A DNA stretch of 64,000 nt from Gavia stellata (lineage: Eukaryota > Chordata > Aves > Gaviiformes > Gaviidae): the NCBI RefSeq assembly GCF_030936135.1, contig NC_082616.1:11901001-11965000 (forward strand), in the 5' to 3' direction. The notes under the pieces were generated by a model. It made no database searches and had not been told where the DNA came from. It worked only from the letters and a program-made list of their open reading frames with translations. Made by a program: the position numbers and the translations under genes. Of this stretch, positions 33,901 to 45,100 are shown in pieces (the stretch's first letter is position 1; each line of letters starts with the position of its first letter).

Positions 33901-36900
33901 TTTCACTTCAAGCCCTCAACTGTACTGTACACTAGAGTTCCCAAACGTACTCCTGTCTTAGGCCACATGTGGCGGGAGATAAGAAAAATAGTTTTAGCGT
34001 GGTGCAGAGTCTGTGCTAGAGTCTATGACGTTCTCTTGGCATGGGATAGTCCTGAGGTCTAGCTGATGTGTGCTATGAAATAGTGGGGTAAACTGAAATA
34101 AGATCTTCCACTGTTAGACTGTTTTCAGTGGTACCATAAACTGCTCAGCTAATAGCTTACTAAATATTTACTGACAGAGGAATCCATTAATTTTTGTGTC
34201 CAGATATGAAAGTAAGATGGACTAAAAGGAAACATGGCCTTAGAAATAATTTTAGCTTGATTACCTCTTAAATTTTTTCAGAAAGGGAGATGCAAGTTTG
34301 CTAATAAGTAGGAATGTAATAATTTACAACGGTTTCCTTAAAAGAACAAGTTTATTTAAATAAAGTGTAGTTTTTTCTACTTCCTTTTCCTGTGGCTCAT
34401 TATGGCGTAACAGGAGCCTATCTATCTGTCCTCTCCCCTATAGTCACCTCGCTGGCAGCAATCCAGGAATAGGGGACGTGGGAAGGCAGCTCTGGACATC
34501 CGTTAGTCCAACCTCCTTTTTTCTCCAGTTAACAAACTAAAAGCCCTTCATTATCTTAAAATTATTTAACCTTAAGCTGACCCAGTCATTCTGTGCATGC
34601 AGAAACTCAAGAGTTTTCTGTTCGGACACTGTTTGGACAGTGGAGGCAGACAGCTGGAGCTAGATCAATCATGTCATCGAGTTTCCCTGTTTTTTTTCCT
34701 AAGCACATTGGAGGGCTAGGAGCAACGACAGTCTCTGGGAGAGCCAGAGCTGAGATTCCCCAAATGCCAGGCCTGAGGGTGTGCTGCGCGGTCAGGTGAG
34801 TGCCAGCGCCAGATCAAGGACAGCGGCTAAAGGAAGCGGTCTGAAGCTGGGAGGGAGGAGGATTTTAAGGAGAGAAAGCCGAACTTCACTTGTTTTGGCA
34901 GCAGCAAGCTATTAGTTTGGTTCAAACCATGTTGCGGTAATAATGGCTTCAAACCTTGAATGTGTTTACACTTCCATGCTGTTCTGTGCAAAACCAAACC
35001 CCCAGACTTTAATGTTTGAGAAGGTTTGTGAATCGTGCAGGTTTGCATTTCTGATGCCATTTTTTTGAACCTTGTCCTAAGAAATTTGAATTCGCCATTT
35101 ATGAAAACATTTTTGTTACTTATTCAGGTCTTTCTAAGCCAGTAGCTCTTTTTTCAGGGAAAACTGCCTGGTAAAATTCAAACTGCTTTAATGTACTATT
35201 TGGAATAATCCTCTGAAAATCTTATTTTTAAATACAGCTAATGTGTAAGTTACCATATATTTTTCAAGAAATGTTGATACCTTTTTGTTGCATTATTAAT
35301 CTGTTCTAACAAAACTTTTCCCAATTTAACATCCTGTAAACTATCAAATATGGCCCCATGATTAAACATCACTTTATAACTAGTTAACCGTCTTATTACA
35401 GTATGAGTTGAGCAGTTCAAAGTATGATTACAAGGTCAACCGAGTTTTGTACTAAAAGCTTGCACCCATTGTACGTAAAAGTGCTCTGCATGTTTTTGTT
35501 GTGCTGACCGTGGAATGTTGGAGCAACGAGTGTTTTCAGGAGAGGTTTTTTTAACTTGTTGGCTACTATTTTAGTGTTGTTCTTTAAAATGCGTTAGTAC
35601 TGAAGGATCAGTTTCACTTGTAGCTCGCCGCAAGAGATGTAATTCCTCTCTGATGTGAAGGATTGTAAAGATTTTATAGCAGAGAGTGTATGGCCTGGTG
35701 AAATGGGAGGTCCCAGCTGTGTGTTTTCTCAGCGTACACTGAGGGAGCCTTTTTGCCTTACAAGTAGGAGTAACAGCTCACGGACTGCAGGAATACAAAA
35801 AGGTATTAACTTGTTGATGCTGAGAAAAAGAGTATTTTGTTAATGCAAAGTGGTTTATATAAAACATAAAATAAAATGCATTAACCAGTTTACATAAATT
35901 ACAGTCTGTCCAAACAAGCATCTAAATAGAAATAGAACAAAGCATGGGCTTACGTGTGGGGTTTTTTTGTTGTTTTAAGGCTCTGCATGCCTGCAGATGA
36001 TGGTTCTGGGTACGGTCTTGACTGGGGCAGAAATACAAATGTCTACGCTTCTTGGAACCAAGTATATGCTAGTGGGTAGTAACCCGGCGTAGCCATTTTG
36101 CAAGATTTCCAGTATCTGCACAAAGAGTCCCTCTGAGTATTCCCCTGAATTTCAGCTAGCCCAGCAGAAGATAACACAATGAGGTCACCCAGGACACTTG
36201 CAAAAGGAAGAAAAACTGGCTGGGGCGGGTTTTATTCCTTTCTGAAGCCCCAAGAGTAAGACTTTCTCTGTTGACTGATTAGGTTTTTATAATCTTTTAA
36301 GCCTGGTTCCCTAAGTAGGGGAGGCTGATGGGATCACAGTCTTGTACACCCCACCCTAACGACTTTTGCACATGCTTTTCATTTAATCCAAATTCAAGAG
36401 AAGAACAGAAATTTCCCAATGCTCCTACAAACCTAATCTTTGAAAAGGGATGAGTGGTAGATGAGAAATTAGCGTTCCCACTGAGAAAGCTCTCCAGTCA
36501 GCAGACCTAACTGAGCCAGCTGCAAAGCAGGCTGCATCTCTCCAGCCAGGCGAGGCAGCGGCTGAGAGCAGGGCAGGTTTGGAGACAGGAATTGTGTGTA
36601 TGACAGCATGTAAGCCGGGCGACTAAGCGAGGTTTTCGACTCGATCTTAAAAGCAATGTGGCAAAGCATTTTGGGGCTCGAGTTCAGAACCGGGACAGCT
36701 GCATTTGCACAGCACTGCTCCAACCTGAAAAACATGCCTGCTGAGTCCGCTTGCACATAATTTGTTTCTTTGCAGTAAACTTTTTTTAAATACTAGATAC
36801 CCAACTCGTGCTAGTACGTGAAGCATGGTGATTTGCACTGCAGGAAACTGAATGCAAGGGGGGGTTGTATTATCTTTAAGTACTGTGCAAGTTCTTTTAT

Positions 36901-38438
36901 GGTGTTTGAGCTTCTAACTAGTGCTATTTAGAACTAGATGAAAATTTCTTCCATGTTCCATGTAGCATGCTGTGTTTTCTTTTTAAAAAGAATCCTTATG
37001 CCTTTTCTGGAGGAGCTCTTTTAAAGCTGTATTCCAGTCTTAGAGTGGAATTACCAGGGTGCAGGTTAGACGACTGCTTTAGGAAAACACACGTTCGTTG
37101 AGACAAAGCCAGCATTCAAGGTAGGTAAGTTGTTAGAGAGTTGTGAGTATCAGTGTCTATATGTTTATGATCCGTTTGCATTTCTGATGACTAAATCGTG
37201 AGCAGCATCTGCAGCCGTAAATAACAGCCCTGCCACATCAAAGTCATTCATCTAACTTGCTGGGTGCTTCTGTAACCTATTGTTTCTTTAACATTTGTTG
37301 CGCTATTTAGAATTATATAAGGGTGATAGCCCTTCTATGGGGAGGGTGGTATAGACTTTCAAAGCAGAGTAAGACTCTATTATTCTCACTCCTGTGGCTT
37401 AAAAATACATATGTTTGCGTGAAATGGGGAATGCTCGCTTCTGGAATTTTAGTTTCTTTTTCTTGGTGTGGGTTGGTTTTTTGGGGTTTTTTTCATTTTC
37501 CAAACAGTAAATATTTCTGCCTCTGGGAGTTTTCATTTGAAAGTAAAAAAGCTGAAAAACAGTGAGGTGGTTACTCAGGTCAACGCTCTGGCCTTTACTT
37601 ACTAATTAGCCTTTCTTTTCAAAGCCTGACACCCACACTGAGCTATTTTCCCTTAGTTATTTAGATTAGTGTCTATAGTAAGCAACGCAGTTACTTTTGA
37701 GGTATTAAAATGGACTGATGGTTATTTTTGTGACCGTTCTTCGCCTCTTTGACGTTCATTATGGTTGGTCTGGGTTCTTCTTCACTGATAGCAGAGAAGA
37801 AAATGAATTCCTGAACTTCAGGCACTACTTTTCGCCACAACGAAGTGAATTAGAAGTCAAAGCGCCAATCCCTAACCTGAGTACTTCGCAAAGACGACTG
37901 GACTAAGCGGCCCCTGCCAGCACGGCTGCTGCCACCATGTACTTCTAAGACAGGCGCGGGAGCGCGGTGCAGGTCCCCGGCGGTCGGGGGACGCGGGGAG
38001 GCCGGCTGACAGCCAGGGCCCGGCCCGGTCGGGCAGCGTCCGTGCAGGGCCACCGCCGGCACCCTCCGCGGAGCCCCCGCTCTGCGGACCGCCCTCGGCG
38101 CCCCGTTCGCTCCGGCCGCGGGGCGGGGGCCTGGCCCGCTCCCCGCCGCGGAGCCGCGAGGGCAGCGGGGGTGAGGGCCCCGTGCCCGGAGGCCGAGGCC
38201 CGCCCGCCCCGCCGCCGCCGTGAGGGGCCGCGCCCGCCCGCCTCCCCCTCCGCCAGGCCCGCGGCCGCCCGCGTCGCGCCGCCGCCTGCCCGCCCCGCCT
38301 CACCTTGCCCGGCACGCCGCGGTGGTCGGTGCTGCCCTGCCAGAAGCGGCGGCTGTAGCCCAGGATGCGCCCCACCATCTTCTCCTCGTAGGGGAAATCC
38401 ACCTTCCAGATAAGGGAGCCGTAGCCGAACACCCACAT
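27529..38438 (-). CDS. CHAC2: CHAC2, glutathione-specific gamma-glutamylcyclotransferase 2 (3 exons, 184 aa)
   Basis: This cytosolic enzyme cleaves reduced glutathione to 5-oxoproline and cysteinylglycine, giving slow basal glutathione turnover. The three exons join in phase to 555 bases, 184 codons plus stop, the same length as human CHAC2. The substrate-binding loop GYGSLIW is at residues 5-11, and the catalytic glutamate falls at residue 83 in the DFREKGGY block. The conserved GRNTEYLF segment and the NLNC tail complete the fold. It resembles CHAC2 rather than the stress-induced CHAC1 because it starts directly at MWVFGYGS without the longer CHAC1 N-terminus. It starts head to head with ASB3 from a shared CpG island (the ATGs are 485 bases apart). 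Confidence 0.97.
27913..31620 (-). other. CHAC2: CHAC2 intron 2
   Basis: About 3.7 kb. It contains a CR1 LINE fragment at 30627-30936 and a GC-richer patch near 30166-30500 that is open on the plus strand (129 codons) but matches nothing I know. No other exon was recognised. Confidence 0.8.
30627..30936 (+). mobile_element. CR1 LINE 3' fragment with an internal GT/T expansion
   Basis: The segment reads as the CR1 3' end typical of birds. It has GGCTGCCCAGGGAGGTGGT and CCCTGGAGGTATTCAAGG, then TTGGACTCGATGATCTTACA, CTTTTCCAACC, and a terminal ATTCTGTGATTCTGTGA repeat. Between the two conserved blocks lies about 120 bases of (GTT)n, G/T-rich and poly-T sequence (30745-30873). The element is truncated at its 5' end, as nearly all CR1 copies are, and keeps only non-coding 3' sequence. 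Low divergence of the terminal part suggests a moderately young insertion. It sits sense to ASB3 and antisense to CHAC2. Confidence 0.9.
31621..31656 (-). CDS. CHAC2: CHAC2 exon 2 (residues 46-57), 36-base microexon-like
   Basis: Twelve codons, [12 protein letters not shown], phase 0 at both ends, from TTTTAG to GAG|GTATAG. The short exon is an exact match in size and sequence pattern to the mammalian middle exon and is needed to reach 184 residues. Confidence 0.94.
31657..38303 (-). other. CHAC2: CHAC2 intron 1
   Basis: About 6.6 kb, AT-rich in the middle and becoming very GC-rich in the last 400 bases near exon 1. No coding exon, RNA gene or clear transposon was recognised. Around 34460-34530 there is a stretch (TAGTCCAACCTCC) faintly like an old CR1, too short to call. 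Confidence 0.75.
38304..38438 (-). CDS. CHAC2: CHAC2 exon 1 (residues 1-45)
   Basis: Starts [20 protein letters not shown], with G at -3, and ends GVPGK at AAG|GTGAGG in phase 0. It contains the nucleotide-like glycine loop of the cyclotransferase fold. A 343-codon frame runs through it from end to end, but only these 45 codons fit the family. The rest is GC-rich intron and promoter with few stops. Confidence 0.96.
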
Positions 38439-38584
38439 GGCTGACCGACCGCCCGACTGCCGGGCCGACCGCCCGCCGCGGGCCTGCGCACTGCCGGCGG
38501 GGCGGCCCCGCGGCCGGCGGGGGGGGGGCAGCGGGCCTCCCTCTCGGCGGCGGGGCCGGCCCCTGCCGTGCCGCCGGGCTTTGC

Positions 38585-38608
38585 GGGGGGGGGGGGGGGG
38601 GGGGGGGG
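38585..38608 (+). repeat. Run of 24 G residues
   Basis: An uninterrupted G24 tract on the plus strand between the CHAC2 ATG and the ASB3 leader, with a second run of nine Gs near 38520. It can form a G-quadruplex. True length may differ because such runs are hard to sequence. Confidence 0.85.
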
Positions 38609-38905
38609 CTGCTGCCGGAGCCGCGGTGCTGCGCGGTGTCGGTGCGCGGCCGGGCGGCGCGCAGAGGGTTGCCCTCACGGGTGCGCCGGGCGGCCCGGGG
38701 GAAGCCGCTGGCCCGCCTCGGTAACTGCGCCTCCCGGGGAGCTGCTGGGTAGCAGCTGGGGCGCGGCTAGCCCCCCAAACCCCCCCCACAGCCTCCCCCC
38801 GAAAAACCCGACCCAAAAACCTCTGCAAAACAAACAGCCCCCCGTACAGATTCTGTACTAACAGGCATCTGTCTCCTTTTTTTTCCTCTCCCCTTCCTCC
38901 CACAG

Positions 38906-38923
38906 AGCCTGCCGTACCCGAGG
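38906..38923 (+). other. ASB3: ASB3 5' leader fragment directly before the ATG
   Basis: A pyrimidine tract ending CCTCCCACAG at 38905 precedes 18 bases of leader and then the ASB3 ATG with A at -3 and G at +4. This implies an upstream non-coding exon, possibly ending at the donor-like site 38720/38721. Confidence 0.6.
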
Positions 38924-39119
38924 ATGGATTTCACAGAGGCCTATTCCGATCGATGCTCTGCCGTGGGGCTTGCAGCCCGGGAAGGAAACGCGAAAATGCT
39001 GAGGAAACTAATAAAGCAGGGATACAGCATCGATGTTCCGGATAACAGGGGGTGGGTGCCGATCCACGAAGCTGCAGCTCACAATTCGAGTGAATGTCTG
39101 AGGCTGCTAGTTCGTGCGG
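38924..39119 (+). CDS. ASB3: ASB3 coding exon 1 (residues 1-65)
   Basis: Starts [20 protein letters not shown] and contains the first ankyrin repeat ([12 protein letters not shown]). It ends GCG G|GTAAGG in phase 1. Confidence 0.96.
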
Positions 39120-42100
39120 GTAAGGAAAATTCCATGTGAAACAGTGCGATTTTTCTGCTAAATTCTCCTGCGATATGAAATATAAATTAAATAATTGCTC
39201 CTATCATACTCTTCCTTGTTTTGTAAATTCCTCTGTGGTTTCATACGTACTGACTAGCTGTGGTAAAGAGAAACTGGCACGCTGTAGCCTGAGAACGACA
39301 GTTGATTGTGCTTGACCTTCTCTGTCCAAGGCGGGTATCTGCATAGGGCCGGCAATAGCCGACACTGCTGTTCGAAAGCATTGATAACAGCACGTTCATG
39401 GATACGCTGTAGGCCATGCATCTCAAATAACTCAGTTATTTTAAGAAAATAACTGTGTTTTATAATTCATTGCTAAATACACTTTTTTCCCCTCCATTAT
39501 TCTCATTCGTAGCTCCATCTGATGACTACATAAATTCAAAGACGTTTGAAGGGATGTGTGCGCTGCACCTTTCGGCACGCCATGGGTCTTTAGAAAGTGT
39601 TCGTGTTCTTCTGGAGGCTGGGGCTGACCCCAATGAAGTTACCACTGAAGCAACCACCGCACTGTTCTTAGGTGACACGAGCTTTATTGAAATCTCAGAA
39701 CAACCATCGGGTGGGGAAAAGCTTATTCGCTAAGTTTAAACTCACCAGAGTTCATTCACTGCCTACCATGTTTCGTATTTTTGTAGCCTAAATACTAGGC
39801 TTTAGACTCGGAGATGGAGGGATCTAGAGGTTACTTTTTATTTATGGATAAACCTGCTTCAGACTGTGCTTTAAAACAAAATTGTAAAAACAAATTGGCT
39901 TTTTGCATCGCCTTTTGTTTCTTTCTAGCACAGAAAATGTCTGGGAGGTACAGGATTACATCTCTATGAGGGTGTTTCAAGCGGTTTTTTTTTTTTAATT
40001 CCTCGCTACTTCTTATGTGAAAAGATCTCTTATTCTTTTTGCAATTCCTAGTTTAGCAATTAAGGTCCGTTATTTTAGGGTTTTTTCTATGATTTAGGTT
40101 TGACATAATTAAATGGTTCAAACTTTTGCTATAGGAATCCTCAGAGTCTAAATTGTCTGATTAAATATGCTTATTATTGTTTTAGCCACCTCCGTATCCA
40201 GGCAAACATCATGGCTGCCACGTTACCTTTGCTTACAAGTCTATTCGCGTTTTATTTTTAAATGACTAAATACCTTATTTGCTTAAAACGGTAACAGGTA
40301 GTACTTGTGGGGAAATCCTCATTAAAAGCACACTGGATAATGGTCATTAACACTATGTATAAGTGCTTACGTGGATTAGACAGGGCCAAGGAACGGTCCT
40401 GGGGTTGTGTATCCAAGAGATTTTTAAAAAGGCAAAAGTTTGCGGTCAGGTTAGCCCAGACTATGTAATGGGGTTATGGCACAGCTCTGTGTCGGACGTT
40501 GAGTACTACAAGCCAGAGGCGCTCCTTTGGCGAGCTCGTGCGCCAATGCTGTAGAAGTTAGTCAGTCAGTAGCAACTATTCGCAGGTCATTTATCACCGT
40601 ATCAAGCTTTTACGGTTCCACAGGAAATGTGCCTTGGTAGAATTGTTGTTGGCAAAAACTTGAGGATGAATCAAGATGCTAAAGGAGGCTTTGTCAATGG
40701 ATGCATATTTTTTTTTTAAAAAAAGCTGAAGTTTTGGGGGAATTTGTTGTAAGATAGCCACTGGGCTTCACAAGTTCAGGAGGACGTTGCGACTCTCGTG
40801 CAGTGAGGTGTCTGCTGCAGTTTTGTCTCCGTGTCCCACGGGAATGAGGGAGGAGAGAAACTTACTTTTGTTATCTGTGTTAGCACAGCGTAGGTGGAAT
40901 TTTAACAAGTCTAACTAAAATTTTTGTGGATAAATTTCCATTCTTCAGCTCTGTTTTAGGGGTGTAAATGTAAAAGGCAAGTAAGCGTATATAAGGCAAG
41001 TTTAAAAGAATTATGATCATTGTGTCAGGAAGTTAGCGGTGAGACCGTTTCAGTTTTTCAATGAGTTCTTTAAATCCAGTTACTAAGAATTTTTTTTCTT
41101 CTTGTTTTTACTGTTCTATTTGAAGCTGTTGAAAATGGACATGCAGACATTGTAAAGATTCTGCTCCAGCACGGAGCAAATGTTAAAGGACCTCATTCTT
41201 GGTCTGGATGGAATTCTTTGCACCAAGCTTCTTTTCAGGTAACCTGTAAGTGTATCCTATACTTTCCATGTAAACGGTGTATTCTGAGTGATAATCTATC
41301 TATTTCTTTGCCTTTTTATCAGGTAATTTTTCCTAACCTACCCTAGCAGTCACAAAGTTGTCTAAATGCTGAAGGGTTTGCAATGCACTGAAGAGCGTAT
41401 CTGAAACTACATGAGATGTTGATGTTGGAAAGCAATAATTATTTAGGTATTATAAGTATTGCGTGTACGCACAAGCTCATGTGTTGTATTTGGGAAGTGA
41501 ACATCTTGCAAGGTTTTTTGAGAAAGAGTTCTGTTTAGAATCTCATCATTAGTGAGATGTATGACCTATTTCCAGAACAGAAATGGTTCTAATAAACGAA
41601 TTTAATTTCCGTTTGTATGTATTGTGTAAATGAGCAAATATGAAAAACTAAGTTAAACTTATCTAATTTTTTCTGCCATTAATTTTTTGGTACATCTTTA
41701 GAATATTGACTATATTGCGTGTTTTCTTATTTCTGTTTCGAATGTGGGGGAAAATAGATCATGTCAATTCCCCACTTTTTTGTTGGTTAAGAATAAAAAT
41801 ATTTATTTCAGGGACGCACTGAGATAATGAAAATACTCCTGGAGGAAGGGGCAAGCAAGGAATGTAAGGATGACTTTGGAATTACACCTTTGTTTGTTGC
41901 TGCTCAGTATGGAAAGCTGGAGAGTTTAAGACTGCTTGTGTCCCATGGTAATACTGATCATTCATTTAGCTTCGTTGTTTTTAAGCTTGCATCAGCCTGT
42001 CACCAGATACAACTTTAGTTCAACTCTTGCACTTCATAACTTCAAATTCTAGTATTTTTTAATGTAATTTTAGTTGCAGATGGGTGCACAAAACCGTCTT

Positions 42101-45100
42101 AATTGCTTAAATCTTGTTTCAGTAATTTAATGTAGTTTTCAGCAAGTGATAGTAGGAAATAATGAATCAAAACTGAGAAGGTTAAGAATCATCAGGGTCT
42201 TCTAGAAGCCTTCAATAGTACTACATGAGTGGTCTGATTTTGATGACATTGCTCTTATTGTAATAACATCGTTCAGGCTAAGAGAAGATATCTCTCTCTG
42301 GTCATAAAGTGACAGCAACAGTTTCATTTGCATAAACTTTTGTATGTCTAAGCACATGTGTCCTTACAACCAAAATTAATTGCCATAACTATTAAGCCTG
42401 AGGGTGCCATGACCCAACCAGAGAAATTGTATTAACTGATCTACCAAACAGCGGGAGAATCTTAAAAAAAAATAATTGCAAACAAAAGATTGCCTAGCTC
42501 ATTGCCTTTCTCCAGCATGTTTATCTCGTGTTGTGCTGATCTTTGACAGAGTTAATGTTAAACACTGACTGTTTAAAAAGTTAGCAACAAGACAGCTAAT
42601 GTTTCCTTATTGCTGTGGAACACCTGTTGTGTTGTGAAGTCACTCTGTGAAAACCAATTGCTGATTAATATTAATTTATTGCTCATTTTGTGTCCTGTAG
42701 TGGTGATGTGAAGTATTGGCTTTTTTTGTTAGGTGCGGACGTAAACTGTCAAGCCAAGGACAGAGCCACTCCCTTGCTGATTGCTGCGCAGGAGGGCCAC
42801 GCCGAATGCGTGGAACTGCTGTTATCAAAAGGGGCAGATCCAAATCTCTACTGCAACGAGGATAACTGGCAGTTACCTATTCACGCAGCGGCTGAAATGG
42901 GCCATAAAAAGTAGGTGATTAAAAAAGACATTCAGGCAGAAGATTCTGGTAATAAAAACCTAATCGGCAAAGAGGAAGTTCAGCTCTATAAGGAAGAAAA
43001 ATGCGTTCTCAGGCTGATTTGTAGTTTAGAATTTCTAATTCTTTTCATATTTGAAATGTCCATTAGTAGCCCCAGTAAAGTGAACAACCGTTTTGAATTC
43101 GGCATCTGACTGGGGTCTGATCCATATCCTAATGACTTTAGAGGGTTTTCCACAGGGCTGAATCAGATACCAGTTCACTCAATAGCCATATTACTTTTAC
43201 ATTTTAAAATAGAAATAACAATAGCATATGCTTTATACGTGACTTGAACAGCTCTTCAGTAGAATGATAGTCCTGACCGTTAAGTAGCAGAAGTAATCGT
43301 AGGCAAATAATGGGTTAGCTGAACCAGCCAGAAAATCAAAGCCACAAAACAGTTCCTTTAATCCTTCTAGAAACGCATTTGTAGCTTTCCCCAATCCCAG
43401 TGATGCAAGTAGCTTTCACAGCAGAAAACCAAGAGTGGAAGGAAGTCCCAGAGTAGCAGGTCATTGCAGTGAAGCATCTCTCAGGAACCCCATGATTTGA
43501 ACATGTATGCAGTGCTTAAAATCACATAGATTAATGATGATACTAACTGCAAAATTATTAGTAGGTGCTTGATCTTAACCCCTAGCAAAAGGAGGTCATG
43601 AGCTGAGTTGTCATTAAAGTTTGTGCATCACATTGATGCCTCTCCTCAAACTGATGAGGAAGGCAGACTGTAGTAATACTGAGGAAGCTGGGTTTTGTTC
43701 ATTTTCTCAGAAACAGAAAATGGGTTAGCAAAGTTGTCAGTACTAGAAATATCTTTAAATCAAAAGCTGCCTTTTGCAACAATATGTAACTGGTGACCTC
43801 TGAGCGGCACCAGTAAGTTCCAGTAGCAAAGGAATTGGTGTTTGTCACTAATCCTTGTTAGCTGGAATGGATGTAGAGGTGTGAGCTATGAAACGGAATG
43901 GTTTTTCTGTTTCAGTTTCTCAGTGAGTGTTGTTGAACAGACGTAAATATTAATTTTATTTGCAACTCACATTTTCAGTTTGCTTCCAGACTTCATGGAA
44001 GTCTGGATTTACTGTGCAGAGGTACTCTATTGCTGTAAAAAGGATTGTTGGATAATAGGAATATCTGTCTCTAGTTTGGATTAAAATATTTATTGCTCGC
44101 CTAAATCCATGCCAAAGCACAATGTTTGTTCTGGGTCTATGTATGAAATGATAAAGGTTGTTCTTTTACGCAAACTCAGTAATGAAAAAACAGGTAGGAT
44201 TTTCCTCTTAAGTTGTAATGACCATATGAAAAATGGCCGTACATTTAAAATTAATTATTGCATAAGATCACAAAATAAATAGTGTTTTTAAATATTTGCA
44301 GGATATTAGAGTTGCTAATACCAATCACTGATAGGATTTGTGACAAAGGCAAAGGCAAAGTGAGCCCTGTGTATTCAGCAGTATATGGTGGTAATAAAGA
44401 ATGTTTGGAGATGTTACTTAAAGAAGGCTACAGTCCAGATGCTCAAGAGTGCCTTAACTTCGACTGCAGGTCACCCATGTGTATGGTCTTCCAAAAAGAG
44501 TAAGTATACCTCTCATATTTTGACACTCTTGACAATTATGTTGGCCTTTATTTAACTTTTTTTAAATGTGCCGTTTTCCTGCCATCCTTCCTCAGTTCTT
44601 GAGCTTCTGGAGTTAAACTGTAAGTATCCAAATGGTGCGTGGGGTTTGGATGGCGTGCAGGAGCTGAAGAACCTCACTGAAATCTCCAAGGGAAAGCTCA
44701 GCTCTTTGAAGAAGAGTTTTGTAGAACATAATTGCGGTTTTCGTGCTTTCAGAAGGCCTTATCAACACGTCTCTGTCTTCTGGGAATGTGACTCGATGCT
44801 GTAATTGGATCAAAAGGACTCTTAAGTAGCCAGATCCTTTTCAGTAAGGATGACTTATTGGAAAATACTGTTTTTCTTTTCTGCATGCCAGTCTCGTGCA
44901 TAAGACAAGCAGAATTAATCTAAATTAATTTAAATTTATGAGGTTTTGCTAGTAGTGAATTTCGGTCACCCCCAGTAAAAAGCAGTTTATCCAGTAGACG
45001 CAGAATCATAGCTCTTGGGGCTGGCTTACATTGGGGAATCATGATTTCAGTTTCTCATTCTTGCTTCTTGTCTTCCACATGCGACCTGCTCTGATTTCCT

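Larger units (their letters stand above)
37900..38740. promoter_or_regulatory. Bidirectional CpG-island promoter shared by CHAC2 and ASB3
   Basis: Dense CpG and GC boxes span CHAC2 exon 1 and the space up to a donor-like CTCG|GTAACT at 38721 on the plus strand. CHAC2 reads left from here. ASB3, whose first coding exon has a spliced-in 5' leader (acceptor at 38905), must start to the right of CHAC2's start, so both share this island. No TATA box is seen. Confidence 0.8.

Noticed and set aside
34440-34540. Possible second, older CR1 fragment (TAGTCCAACCTCC)
   Set aside because: The match is too short and diverged to separate from chance.
37872-38903. A 343-codon minus-strand frame
   Set aside because: It runs through CHAC2 exon 1 and GC-rich promoter and intron sequence where stops are rare. 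Only residues encoded by 38304-38438 fit CHAC2.
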